DNA from: Cryptomeria japonica
Lineage: Eukaryota; Streptophyta; Pinopsida; Cupressales; Cupressaceae
DNA: 64,000 nucleotides
Direction of reading: 5' to 3'
Assembly: GCF_030272615.1 (NCBI RefSeq)
Contig: NC_081410.1
Coordinates: 141,385,349-141,449,348, forward strand
This document shows, one piece after another, positions 26,030 through 38,100 of this stretch. Numbering within the stretch: position 1 is the stretch's first letter; every line of letters starts with the position of its first letter. Both the position numbers and the translations under genes were made by a program. The notes under the pieces were generated by a model that worked only from the letters and a program-made list of their open reading frames with translations, did no database searches and was not told where the DNA came from.

Positions 26030-26104
26030 CTGTAAAATCCGAGCAAGTGCATTTTGGAACTTGTCAAGTGGAAGATCAACAAGTCGAGGAAAAATGGGCA
26101 AAAC
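26030..26104 (-). CDS. symplekin exon j, 30.7 kb downstream of exon i
   Basis: 25 codons, starting VLPIFPRLVDLPLDKF and ending ALARILQ. Acceptor GATCAG, donor GTAGAT, phase 0. Family members continue with a Gly-Ser-Thr-Gly-Pro type segment; none was found between 1 and 26029. Confidence 0.9.
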
Positions 26105-29100
26105 CTGATCCAAAATTATCATCAGACATTCAAATATTATGAGAAATATTCAAAAAGACTTTTAAACATGTTGACTTTATTCCAAATAATCACATACTTG
26201 ATTGAAACTTTTGCTGATAAATAATATCTCGAGGACTTAAAGCAATTTCTATTTAGAAAACACTTAAAGAGTATAAAAAGGATTAATGCAAAGTAATAAT
26301 AAATGTTAACAGATAGAGTGGCCGTTAAATGAATTTATAGACTATGACAAACAGATGTCTTTAACAGATAGAGTGGTCATTACATGAATTTACAGTCTAT
26401 GACATCTAACAGATGGCTGAGTGAACTACCAAACTCAACAAAGTGAACAAATGCTGGACATTTAAAATCTCCGGTTTCATCATGTCAGTCATAAGTAAGT
26501 CCAGAGACAGTCTGCTGGAAAGCATTGAATTGCAGAGAAGGAGAATCACCAGAAAGAATACCTAGATTTAAACCCAAGGAGACTAGGAGAATCAAATGGC
26601 TTTTAGATGTTTGAACTCAAAAGTTGATGGCCCCACCAATATATAGATCAAACAGTCCCCTCCTGACAAAAAGAAAAGTAATTCCAAAGACGAACATTTT
26701 TTTATACCATTAGCTTTGCAACCATTCCTCCCATCACAAATATTCCACAAAGTAAAGATCACCTAGCTGAATATGCTTATTAACTTGGCTACAAAGAAAA
26801 TCAGACTTGGAAGATATGCAAACATGAAGATGAACCAAGAAAAAAACAAAATGCTGCAGCTTTAGACTAACGAGCATCAACATATTGATAGCTCTACTTC
26901 TCTTTTAAAAATGAAAAGATGCACAGCTAACTAAATGCGCACATTCTCTACTTAATTTTGATTGGCATTAAATTTTCATCCAAGAGATCAAACATTTAAT
27001 TTATCAGTCACAAATTTGAGTTTTGAAGTTATAAACCTCATAAGTAGAGACCCCAATAATAAAAAATGCTTGCATATCACATTCACCAGAATCCCCCATC
27101 CTTATTTCCAGTCACATAACGGTTGTTGACATTTTCTCCTTCCTCAATTTGGGAAACAATGGTAGAGAGGAGACAGTCTTCCACAATATCTCCTCACAGG
27201 CTGGCTCATTGTCAAAGCTCCAAATGAACATAAATTTTTCAGAAACAGTTTGGAACATATTGAAGGAATTTAAGGCCCTCAAGTTTGAACACTTCTAGAT
27301 TTAGTACAACATTTATGGCCAACCAGCTGAACAGTATCCCATGTCTATGTATTTTCCTAGGATCCTACTTATTCAATGGAAGATTTAAAACCTTATACTT
27401 TTGAGGGAACAGAAAAAAAAAACTAATCAGGTTTCCAGGCAGTGCCCAACCTATAGCAAGTTAATAACCTTTTTGCTTAGAACCATAATGAAGTTAAACA
27501 GATATCTTTATCATCCTATGATGGATCATGAGTGATCCAAAATGTTGATTGAGATATATCCTATACAAGTTATTTCAAAAGATTGAGTCATAATTTTCAA
27601 GGACTGTAAAAACCTTGTCTTTAATGGATATAATTTATAAAGTTTAAACCAATCAACTATAGTAAACAGCTTGCTGAATCAAGCCGAACTTGTGCAACCC
27701 CTTTCATCCTACTTAGCTAAATTCATTCAATTTTTTGGTCTAAATCATATCACGGCTAAGAGATAATTTTCAAGGACTGTAAAAACCTTGTCTTTAATGG
27801 ATATAAAGTTTAAACCAATCAACTATAGTAAGACATCTTGCTGAAACTAGCTCAGCATGTGCAACCCCTTTCATCCTTCTTAGCTAAACTCGTTCAATTT
27901 TTCGCTATGTTACCCCAAGTTTCCCCGACAAGGGGACGGGGAAACAGGATTCCGGGACGTTTTTTTAATATATAGTAGAAATTTCCATCCCATCTTCGAG
28001 GCTCAAGTCTTGACCAAGCCCTCTCAAGGCTGAAATAACATCATCCATATCTGTATCCTTAGTCAAATCCACCACATTGTTGCCCAAGTCAACCTCCAGC
28101 TAAACCGTGGGAGATCCTAGCAATTCTTCATCATCATCATGTGGTGCCGACTGCGCTTGTAGCATGCAAGTCTTGGTATATATATATATATATATATCTG
28201 AAATTTAATCATAGCAACATAATAACATTTATAAATTAGAGTCTTGATTCTAATTCTAATTATCTAATATCATTTAAATTTGAATCAATGATCATTCATC
28301 GAATCACATAGAACTAAGAACCAAAATCAAAAAACCCTTTCACTTCTAACTTCACGTTTTCAGTTTCAGCAGTATTTTTTTTATTTTGCAATTTTTCCTG
28401 AGCACCTACGTGAACTCCTCCCTGCCTGCCGTGAACTTCTCCAGTCCCATCCGACACCCAGCAGCCAAATACCAATGTTTGTTTCTTTGCTTGATTTTCT
28501 ATCTTTCTATATGATATCAATATAGCTTATATCGAAATCATATATTAATATGATATCGATATAATCTATATTGATATCATACAAAAACTATGATATCGAT
28601 ATAGTATTATATTATAATACGATATCGATATCAAAGTATATCGATATTTATTTTTAATAATTTATGTGCAAAAAAAATATAAAAAATTAATCGCTTGTCA
28701 TTTGTAAATTATTATAATATTTATTATTTCTTAATAATTAATTATTTTTAAAATTAATAATTATTAATAAATAATACATATTATAGACCCTTTCATGGGC
28801 TTCCTAGGGTTAATCCTTTAATTGACCCTTTGGATGGAGAGACGGTAAAGTGGTCAAAACCAGAAAGGGGTGGGTGAAAATAAATTTTGATGGAGCTTCA
28901 AAAGGCAATCCAGGGATTTCAGGTGCGGGATGTGTGGCATGCCATGATGAAAGAAAGATCCTATGTACGGGTGCCAGAAGGCTTCGAGATGGCACTAATA
29001 ATGACGCTGAAGTTCAAGCAGCTTTACTAGCATTTGAGTTAGCAACAAATATGAGGGTGACGAAGTTACACCTGGAGGGTGATTCCCAAATTGTTGTCCA

Positions 29101-32100
29101 GGCTCTGGTTAGAGGTCACACACCGTGCTGGAAATTGAACAAATATGTAAATAATATAAGTGAAAAACTGAAGGTCTTCAATAATTACTGCATCTCGCAT
29201 GTGAAAAGAGATGGAAATACTATTGCGGATGGGTTGTCAAATGATGCATGTGGTCTCTCGCCAAGGGAGGTGAGGTGGCAGAATAGCAGAAAAGAAACCG
29301 TTAAATGGAACTAAGATCGCTTGCCAAGTTGGTACGACAAACATTTCAAATTTCCTATCAGAGGCAGGCTTTTTTCTACGCAAGTTTGAGTTAATGAGCA
29401 GTTATTGCGACATGCTCTGAATTGGCGGCGATGGTGGAGTGCTATGCATTAAATGCAAATTTCATAATGCCCGCACAGGTAATGAATAGGCTTGGCGAGT
29501 TGGTGAAACCAAATTTAAATCTGGTTTCATCGGAAACTTCTGCAACTTTTAGCAAGCTCGGAAATGGAAGCGAATTTCACTTTGGAATCCTCCAAGCTTA
29601 TGTCGACTTTTCGAGGACCTGCCCCTCCCAAGAAGCTCGAGAAAATGTTTCTCGCTAAGGACCCTCTACTCTTGAAAGCAATTCAGTTGGTTTTAGGAGA
29701 AGAGGTGGTTGTTATCGACCACCGTTATAGGTGCAGAGCAGACATCTACTCGCTCCTCATGACGTGGGGTCTGGAGTTGGGACACTTGTGAAGAAGTGAG
29801 GAAAGTCTTGCAGAGAATAGTTTCAAGAGAGTACCTTTTAAATTTGGACTCCCTGTTGGAGTGGGCGGTGCCAGGATAGTATTTTAATCTCGTAGAAGGT
29901 ATCCCGAAGGAGAATGAAGAGTTGAGGGCAAGACAATCGCGTATTCAATTTCTTCGCCGCCATGAAGAAGCCAGAGTGCGCTTCAAGGATGATGCGAAGC
30001 GAGGATGGGAAGGGCTGCTAATTTTTGTCCAGATTATGGACATTGAAGATGAGATTAGGCAAGAGGGTGGAGAGAGAGTGGTGGAGGAATTGAGCCTTAG
30101 GAGGCCAATAACGAGGAGATTATCTGCAGAATTGGCAAAACATGCGAGGGGTGATACAGAGGGCGGACGTGGTGGCGAGTTGGTAAAACCAGTCTCACGA
30201 GGGGCAGCAGGCAAGGGCGCAAAAGGAAGGATAGGAGGTCCACACGCGGGAAGAGGAGGCTCTCGCTGACTTAGGGTGGCTGGTGAATCGAGTGCCTCGG
30301 CTGCAAGAGATGTGAAGGAAGAGCGATGAATTGGTCACAACATACAATGGTACCCCTACTTTTTTTTTTTGTTTCAGTTAAATTTTCAGTTGGAAAACTT
30401 AAACTTTTTGGTTTCCGTTTAGTACATTTCAAGCAGAATTTGCCTGAATTTTGAATGGCAAGATGTAATATGTAGTTTTTACGTACTCATAGCATGGTGG
30501 TGTGGGTATAGTGTGGGCACTAGTTATTGAATCTGAAATTCCAATTTTTTGGATGGGTAGTTTGGATGTTTTTTTGTGGGTGGTTTTAGGGAACTTCTTG
30601 ATAGTTTATTATCTTGCTGAAGTTGTAATGTTTAGTGATTTAAAATAAAACACAAATATTACCGGTCAAAAAAAAATAATAATAAATATTATAATAATTT
30701 ACAAGTGATTTAATTTTTAAAAATTAAAAAAAATTACTTGCTGTCGGATTTTCTGAAAAAACTTAATTGCTTGCAAAACTGAAAAATAATATTTTTTATA
30801 AAAAAAATTGTTTTTAAAGTGCCCTTACCACCAAAAACAGCTAACCGTCCCCATGACGGTTGGGGAATGGCTTGGGCATCCCGTACCACCCCGGGGACGG
30901 TCAACGGTCCCCGAAAAAATAATTGATCGTTTTTAAGTTTTCGGGACAGTTTCCGAAAATTTTCAAGGATCGGGAACGGCTTAGAAACATTTCCGATCAT
31001 CCCCAAGTCCCCGAAACAATTTCCGTTTCCGAAACAAGTGCCTCAAGGCCGGAAATGCGTTTCCAAGTAGCACTGATTTTTCGGTCTAAATCAAATCAAG
31101 GCTAATATAAAAACACCAATGTTACCTGGAAACGCGTTTCCACTCTAAAGGCACACGTTCCAGAAACCGAAACGATTTCGAGGATGGAGGGAGGCTGGAA
31201 ACATTTCCAAGTTGTCCCGGATTCAAAAAAAAAATTGGAAACCGTCCCATAAACTCGAAAAATGGTCAACTTTTTTGTTGGGAGACAGGTAGGGACGCCC
31301 AAGCCATCCCGAGGATGAACGGCTATTTCCGGTGGTAGACGCATTTAGAAAACAATTTTTTTATAAAATTTACTTCTAATTCCAGCAATATTTTCATATT
31401 TATTATTAAATTTTTATTTTAATGAAATGTCACTGGAATATTTTCATATTTTAATGAAATATCATTGGAATTTAAGGAAAGCAATTAAATTTTTTTTATT
31501 TTTAATATTGATATCAAAAGAAAGTGATTAATTTTATTTTTTTTTTCAATATCGATATCACATTTCATATGAGATTTGTCATATCATAGTAATCAGCTGA
31601 ATCTGGAGTAGATTGTGTGTAAATTTTTGCATCAATGTTTCGGATCACACTCCATGATCCTTCATTAGGATGTAGAGCTAGAGAGCATGCAAAAATTTAC
31701 ACACAATCTACTCCTGAAACAGCTGATTACTATCTCATGGATTGTGGAAACCTGATGTCTGTTATTGTCATATGATATCGATATAAGTTTTAAAAGAAAA
31801 AAAAAGAACCTCTGCGATTTTATTATCGCCGGAGCTTTCACTCACAGCAGAGCTGCAAAATAGTTTTCTGTCTCAGCAAGGGAAGAGAAAGCTTGTGAAC
31901 TGGTGAAGTGTGAAAGGGTTTTTCAATCTGAGCAAGGGAAAAGAAGACTGTGAAATGTGAATTTTTTGCTTAGACACAAACTCAAGACTTCACCTGGGGT
32001 TTGAAGAAAAGAATAAAATTTAAGAAGCAACAGCAAGACTTGCAGCCTTTGCTTAATTAAATATTTTGATATATGATATGATACTTGATAGTGATGCTTT

Positions 32101-35100
32101 TCATTGTTTCAACGAATTATATCTATGAATGCATGAAATTGAAATTTCAACTCTAATTTGATCATGATGCTATCATATGTTCTTAATCTTATTCTATGAT
32201 GATTCATTTGATGCTATGTTCTTAGTTCTATGATGATTCGATGAATGATCTTGTGCCATCCATATAAATGCTGTCCTTTTGTAGATAGATTGAAAACCAG
32301 TTCTTCTCTTAATTGATTGATCCTGCCCTTGGCCTGTAGGGGGGGCATAGATAGATAGATAGAAAACCAGTTTAATTGATTGATCCTGTAGGTTAGGTAC
32401 AGAAGGTAAGTTACGTTAGGTCAGGGTAGGGGCCCTTTAGAATAGTTGCCCCTTTTTTATATAATTGGTAGGAGGCCCCTACTATTCTATGGCAATATTG
32501 GATAGTTGAATGATTCATTTGATGCTATGTTCTTAGTTCTATGATGATTCGATGAATGATCATTGATTCAATGATTTTAGATTTAGAATCTAAATTCTGA
32601 TTTATAAATGTTATTATGTTGCTATGTCATGTCCCCTCAATTTCTTGACTATATATATATATATATATATATATCCTCAAAAGTAAATAATATTTACTGA
32701 TTATTAATTTACAAGAAAGTAAAAATAAAATATTATTCAATGATTATTAAATATCCTTACAGAAAAAAATAGAAAAATATCATTCAGTGGTTATTGACCA
32801 ACACCGATTATTGCTTACCAAATTATCATGATTAAATAAAAACAGAGAACTTAGTATTTGATGATCGACTATTTTAGTTAGCGGGCAGGTGTGAAGATTA
32901 ATTGGTATAGATGATCTAAGGGCAGTGACTTTTCAAGGAGTCACCACCCACTCCAAACACCCTTAGCGGATGTGCCTCTTCATCGGACAGGCTGCACCGG
33001 ATAAAGGAAGGATCCCCGCCAGATGGAGACACAAGAATAGGAAGAAAGGTTGGAATTTATGCTTCAAAAATATGCCAGCCACTCACCCAAAAGTCAGTAT
33101 GCGTTAAAATAATATTAATATCTTCTATAATGGTCATCTTCTATTTTTAGTGGTCATCTTCTATTTTAAGTTGTTGACTTATTTAGCTTGTTAAGTTAGC
33201 TTTTTATTGTGTAATTAGCTTTTAAGCTTTATTTAGCATTTAGCTTTTTAGTTAATTAGCTTTTAAGCTTTATTTAGCATTTAGCTTTATTTAGCATTTA
33301 GCTTTTTCTTTTTAGTTAATTAGCTTTTAAGCTTAATTTAGCTTTCACGCTTAATTTAGTGGTTAGCTCTTTAATCTTTTACTTTAACGTTATGTTCTAA
33401 TTATAGAACATCGTCTTGTAACCTCTATATATACGCGTGTATATCATTCAATGTAATTATCCGATTATTGAATCATTCATTCAATTTATTTTTCATGGTG
33501 TCAGAGCATGGAAATTAAAAAAAAATTCGAAGTTTTTATTGAAGAGATTTTTTTTTAAACTGTTTTTTTTTTTCAGGTTCTTTTTCTCTTCCTGGGTGGA
33601 TTTTTTTTTTTTTGCAGGTTGAAAATTTTCCTAGGGTTTCTGCAATTTTCGACTAGGGTTTTGACCCTTTAGTTCAAGTCTAAATTTTATTTTGGTTGCA
33701 GATTCTTGGTGGGTTTTTCGAGACCTCAACTGGGTCGTAGTCATATTTTTCTGGGTGCATCGTTTTTCGTGCTTCAATTTTTGAGTCGTCGGATCTGCAT
33801 TTTGTTTTCACATTCTTCGTGGGTTTTTCGAGAGCTTTTTGGGGTTGATCTCAAATTTGCGAGGGGGCTCGTTCTCCATGCCAGCAAAGTTTTGGATAAG
33901 AACAAGGGTAAAGGTCAGTCCTTCCAACAGAAGGGGCAAGGTCAATATACATAGTCTTCAAAGAAGAAAAGTGTACAGTGTAACTACTGTCACCAGTTTG
34001 GCCATATAAAGAAAGATTGCAAGAAATTGTTGGCATCCGTGCAATCTAGGCTGGGAGGGTCTCAGGAACAAGAGAAGGCTCATGTTGCAGAGCATTCTGG
34101 AGAGGAGTCAGCCTTCTATGCTTTGTGATAAGCAAATTTCCTGTTTGGTTGGTTTTCACATTTTTTTCCTCAAAAATTGTTCACAAGGTTTCGAATTTTT
34201 TTCCTTGAAAATTATTATCTGTCATCCGCAAAGCTTGCATGGGATTTCGAGGCTTTCACGATTTTTTCTTCAAATATTGTTTTCTGGTTTTTATGATTTT
34301 TTCCTCAAAAATCATTTGTAATACGCGAGTTTGCGTGGGATTTGTGATTCGCGAAGTTCTCTGGTTTTGATTGATTTTTCTCCTCAAAAATCGAGCTTTG
34401 TTGCAATCAGTTTGGGTCGCACCTGCCAAGGCGAACATCTGCAACCGTGGTATCTTGCAGTCAGTTTTGGAGTTGGTACTCTTCTGCAAAAGGGTTTGCT
34501 GATTTTTTCCTCAAAATCATTGTTTCAGGCTTCAGTAATTCATGTGTGCCAGATCTCTAATTCGCGTGTGAAGGCTACATTCGCTTGGATGGCTTTTGGT
34601 ACTCTTGGTCATTTACATTCTGCAGATCTTGGGAGGGTCTCCGTAGCAGTAGAGTGTTCTTTGCATCTGTGATCATAACACCTGCAGTGTTTTCTGTAGG
34701 GTATTGAGTACGATGACCATTAGGGAGGGTGTTAAAATAATATTAATATCTTCTATAATGGTCATCTTCTATTTTTGGTGGTCATCTTCTATTTTAAGTT
34801 GTCAGACTTATTTAACTTGTTAAGTTAGCTTTTTATTGTGTAATTAGCTTTTAAGCTTTATTTAGCATTTAGCTTTTTAGTTAATTAGCTTTTAAGCTTT
34901 TTAGTTAATTAGCTTTTAAGCTTTATTTAGCTTTTAAGCTTAATTTAACTTTCATGCTTAATTTAGTGGTTAGCTCTTTAATCTTTTACTCTAACGTTAT
35001 GTTCTAATTATAGAACATCGTCTTGTAACCTCTATAAATACGTGTGTATATCGTTCAATGTAATTATCCAATTATTGAATCATTCATTCAATTTATTTTT

Positions 35101-35102
35101 CA

Positions 35103-35141
<39 letters not shown>

Positions 35142-38100
35142 ATAGAATTAAGTTTAGAATGTCACATACCAATACATATGCTAAACAAAACCATTACAAA
35201 TTTCAAATTTTGGAGCATAATATAGTAATTTAATTTCAGTTTTCAATATCAAAAAGATCAAACTAGGAAGCATAACATACTAATTAAGTTATGAGTTGAC
35301 TAATCAGCACTACAGGTCTTACAATAACAAAAAGATCAAACTAGAATCACTAAACATTTCAGAAACATTTTGGCATCTAAAAACACGAACCCTGGATGTA
35401 CCCACAGGAGATTCTTTTCAGAATCCGATTCCGGTATGTTTCGTACCCGGAATCGCCTGAAAATCCCAAGATTCAGCAACTTAGATTATATATATATATG
35501 TTCATTTAATAATATATGAATCTCAGTAAGGATTAACCCTGTCATAACTCTAGTAGAATAATTGGTTCAACTAAACATCTATTACTGTATAAAGGTCAAT
35601 TCAATAATCATGATATTAAATTCTGTATTCAGATAAATAGTTGCTTAGATAACAATACACTGGGAAGCATACAATAAACTAAATAATATCACATATTTAA
35701 ATAACTGAGTGTTTGACAGTAATGGATAAGAGAAATACTGATAACCAACTGATAACCAATCGGAAAATTAAATGGTAATCATAACAGTTCATAAATTAAT
35801 AAAAAATGGAATAAATCTATCCTCTGTGATAGGGGAAACTGCTGTACAAGGGAGCCCTTTACAATAGGGGGAACTGCTGTACAAGGGCACCCTTTACAAT
35901 AGGGGGAACTGCTGTACAAGGTGTTGTGACGTTTTCACACATCGCCCCATTGCAAATGGGGACCCATGTTTTTTTTGCTTTTTAGGGTTTGTTCTTTAGG
36001 TTTTTTAGGGTTTTGTTAGCTAGCCTTTGCATTTTGAACGTCGCCCAGGGGATCACATGGATAGCAAGTCCGGCTTGAGTGAGGTCCTGATCCTGAAATT
36101 TGGCTAAGTCTGGAATGTCCTGATCCTGAAATTTGACTAAGTCTGGAAACTGAAAAACCTCAAAAAACTAGATTTTGCAATATAACTCTTGGAGGTCTGA
36201 AACCACTCTCAAACATCCTGAAAGTATATATGGAATATAACTTAAAGTATAAGCACTTATACTTAAATGTTATATTCCATTAAAATTGTCCTGATTGAGA
36301 GTGCGAAAAGTCAAATTTCGCTCGTGTCCTTCTCCAAGGGTCCAGAGCGAAAAGCGCTCCTGTCCCTCTCCAAGGGACCAAGGCGAATCGCTCGTGTCCC
36401 TCACCAAGGGTCCAGAGCGAAAATGCTTAGTTGAGCCATTCCTGACCTTGTTTGGACGAATCGAGACATCAAAGGCATGGTGAAGGACGAAATGAGCATG
36501 ATAGAGCATCCAGACTTGATCAAAAAACGATGAAATGATGAAGTTTTTGCCATCAAAGGACCAAAATGCTTAAGTTCGCTCCTGTCCCTCACTGAAGGAC
36601 CAGAGCGAAATTCTTCATAAGGTACGATCTGGGCAAAGATCAAGTCAAGTTTATGTTTGAAGGCAAGGAAGGAGGTGAAATGAACTCATTGAAGATAAAT
36701 TGAAGATTACCAAATGCCATCAAAGGACCAAAATGTTTAGTTCGCTCCTGTCCCTCAGGAAGGGACCAGAGCGATTTTTGTTATAGATGATTTTCTTGCC
36801 AAGTTACAACCGATCTCAAGGCATGAATGAATGAAATGAAGTATGGCGAGACCATTGAAGATAAATTTTGAAGGTGATAAAGTAAAATGAAGCCCACAAG
36901 AGCAGGATCGCTCCTGTCCCTCTCCAAGGGACCAGGGCGATATAATGGTTATATTGTCGTTCCTCCAAATTCAAGGCACTCCAAGACGAAGAACAAGGTG
37001 GTGAAGACATTTTAAGACATCTCCATCAAGCGCAAAGCATCAAAAATTGCCAAAGATGAAGGATTTGCACCAAGACATCTAATTCGCTCCTGTCCCTCAG
37101 GAAGGGACCAGAGCGATGTTTTTCATATTGGCCAAATCTCTCAAAAATCACGTGAAGTTAAGGTTTTGCAAGGTGGTAAAAGGTCCGAGGCATGATTAGA
37201 AGATGATATACAAAGGCTTCAAACGTTAAACGATCACCAATTTGTATAAAGAGCCTATATCGCTCCTGTCCCTCATGAAGGGACCAGGGCGATATTTGCC
37301 AAAACACTCATGCTCCTTCAAAATCAAGACAAGGCAAGTTCACAAAAGATCAAGGATGTCTTTTGAGAGATAATGAACGAGGAACAAAGGTTGAAAGGTG
37401 GCAAATTCTAGCTAGAACACATGGATCGCTCCTGTCCCTCTCCAAGGGACCAGGGCGATATCACACCTAAAGGACATTTGTTTGCAAGACAAGTCGCTCA
37501 AGTTTAAAAATCCTAGCGAACATGCCAAATCCAACGTGGAGATAGAGATTTTGGACGTAAAAAATGCAAGAATCAAGGCCAACATAATGGATCGCTCCTG
37601 TCCCTCAGTCAGGGACCAGGGCGATGAGGTACGTATCTTTCATCTTCAAAATTTGGCGTTCAAACAAGTTTTTTTGAATTTATTTTAAATGCTAAAATTC
37701 GATATGTTTTGAAAATTCAATTAAATGGCATTTAAATATTGCGCTTGATATTATTAATTATTTTTTTGCCTTGTGAAAATCGAATTTGATTAAATTAATT
37801 TAGAACGATGGCATTTAATAATTAATAATTAATTAAAAAAAAAAAATCGATCAAAGGGAGCGCTTGGTTTATAAAAGTCGGCCTTGTTATTTATCAAAAA
37901 ATCGTTTAATTTGCTTTATTTTCACAAAGTCGGCCTAAATAATGATGAGAGGTAAGCGCCTATAAAGGGAAGGTGGTTTATTCATTTCAAATCATCATTT
38001 AACATCCTTCATTAGCATGCGATTTGGAGAATAAAAAGGAGGTGCGAAATTGTCATTCAAGAGGAGGGCGCAGACATCATCAAAGGAGTGCGAGCTTAGT

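Larger units (their letters stand above)
27905..31075. mobile_element. hAT-like non-autonomous element L, CTATGTTACC family, with LINE-like insert
   Basis: Termini CTATGTTACCCCAAG (left) and, on the opposite strand, CAGTGCTACTTGGAAACG (right). A perfect 8-bp duplication ATTTTTCG lies at 27897-27904 and 31076-31083. The joined flanks match the uninterrupted tandem copy at 27594-27770, so the insertion is confirmed by an internal empty site. Subterminal DNA is GC-rich (GGGGACGG, GGTCCCC words) at both ends, and the middle is rich in GATATCGATATC. About 2 kb in the centre (roughly 28760-30690) is a separate insert with RNase H coding sequence that is missing from sister element R. Confidence 0.88.
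33102..35102 (+). mobile_element. Small non-autonomous copia-type LTR element, 2.0 kb
   Basis: 5' LTR 33102-33495 and 3' LTR 34730-35102, both starting near (T)GTTAAAATAATATTA and ending TTATTTTTCA. The primer-binding site TGGTGTCAGAGC is at 33496-33507 and the polypurine stretch TTAGGGAGGG at 34720-34729. The probable target duplication is GTATG/GTATA (4 of 5). The 1.2-kb interior encodes no enzyme, only a zinc-knuckle remnant. It is larger than a classical TRIM but of the same kind; it depends on enzymes from a full copia element. LTRs contain repeated TTAGCTTTTAAGC words. Confidence 0.85.

Noticed and set aside
28178-32660. First read as one long-inverted-repeat transposon with an RNase H gene in the middle
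   Set aside because: Two separate 8-bp target duplications (ATTTTTCG and AAAAACAC) show two elements in opposite orientation; the inverted repeat is a by-product.
36270-36643. Overlapping open frames on both strands
   Set aside because: They follow the palindromic repeats of solo LTR B and repeat the same peptide on both strands.
36318-37624. Regular repeats with dissimilar spacers, superficially CRISPR-like
   Set aside because: This is plant nuclear DNA, spacers are about 133-143 bp, no cas genes exist, and the array lies wholly inside a solo LTR with a CAAGG target duplication.
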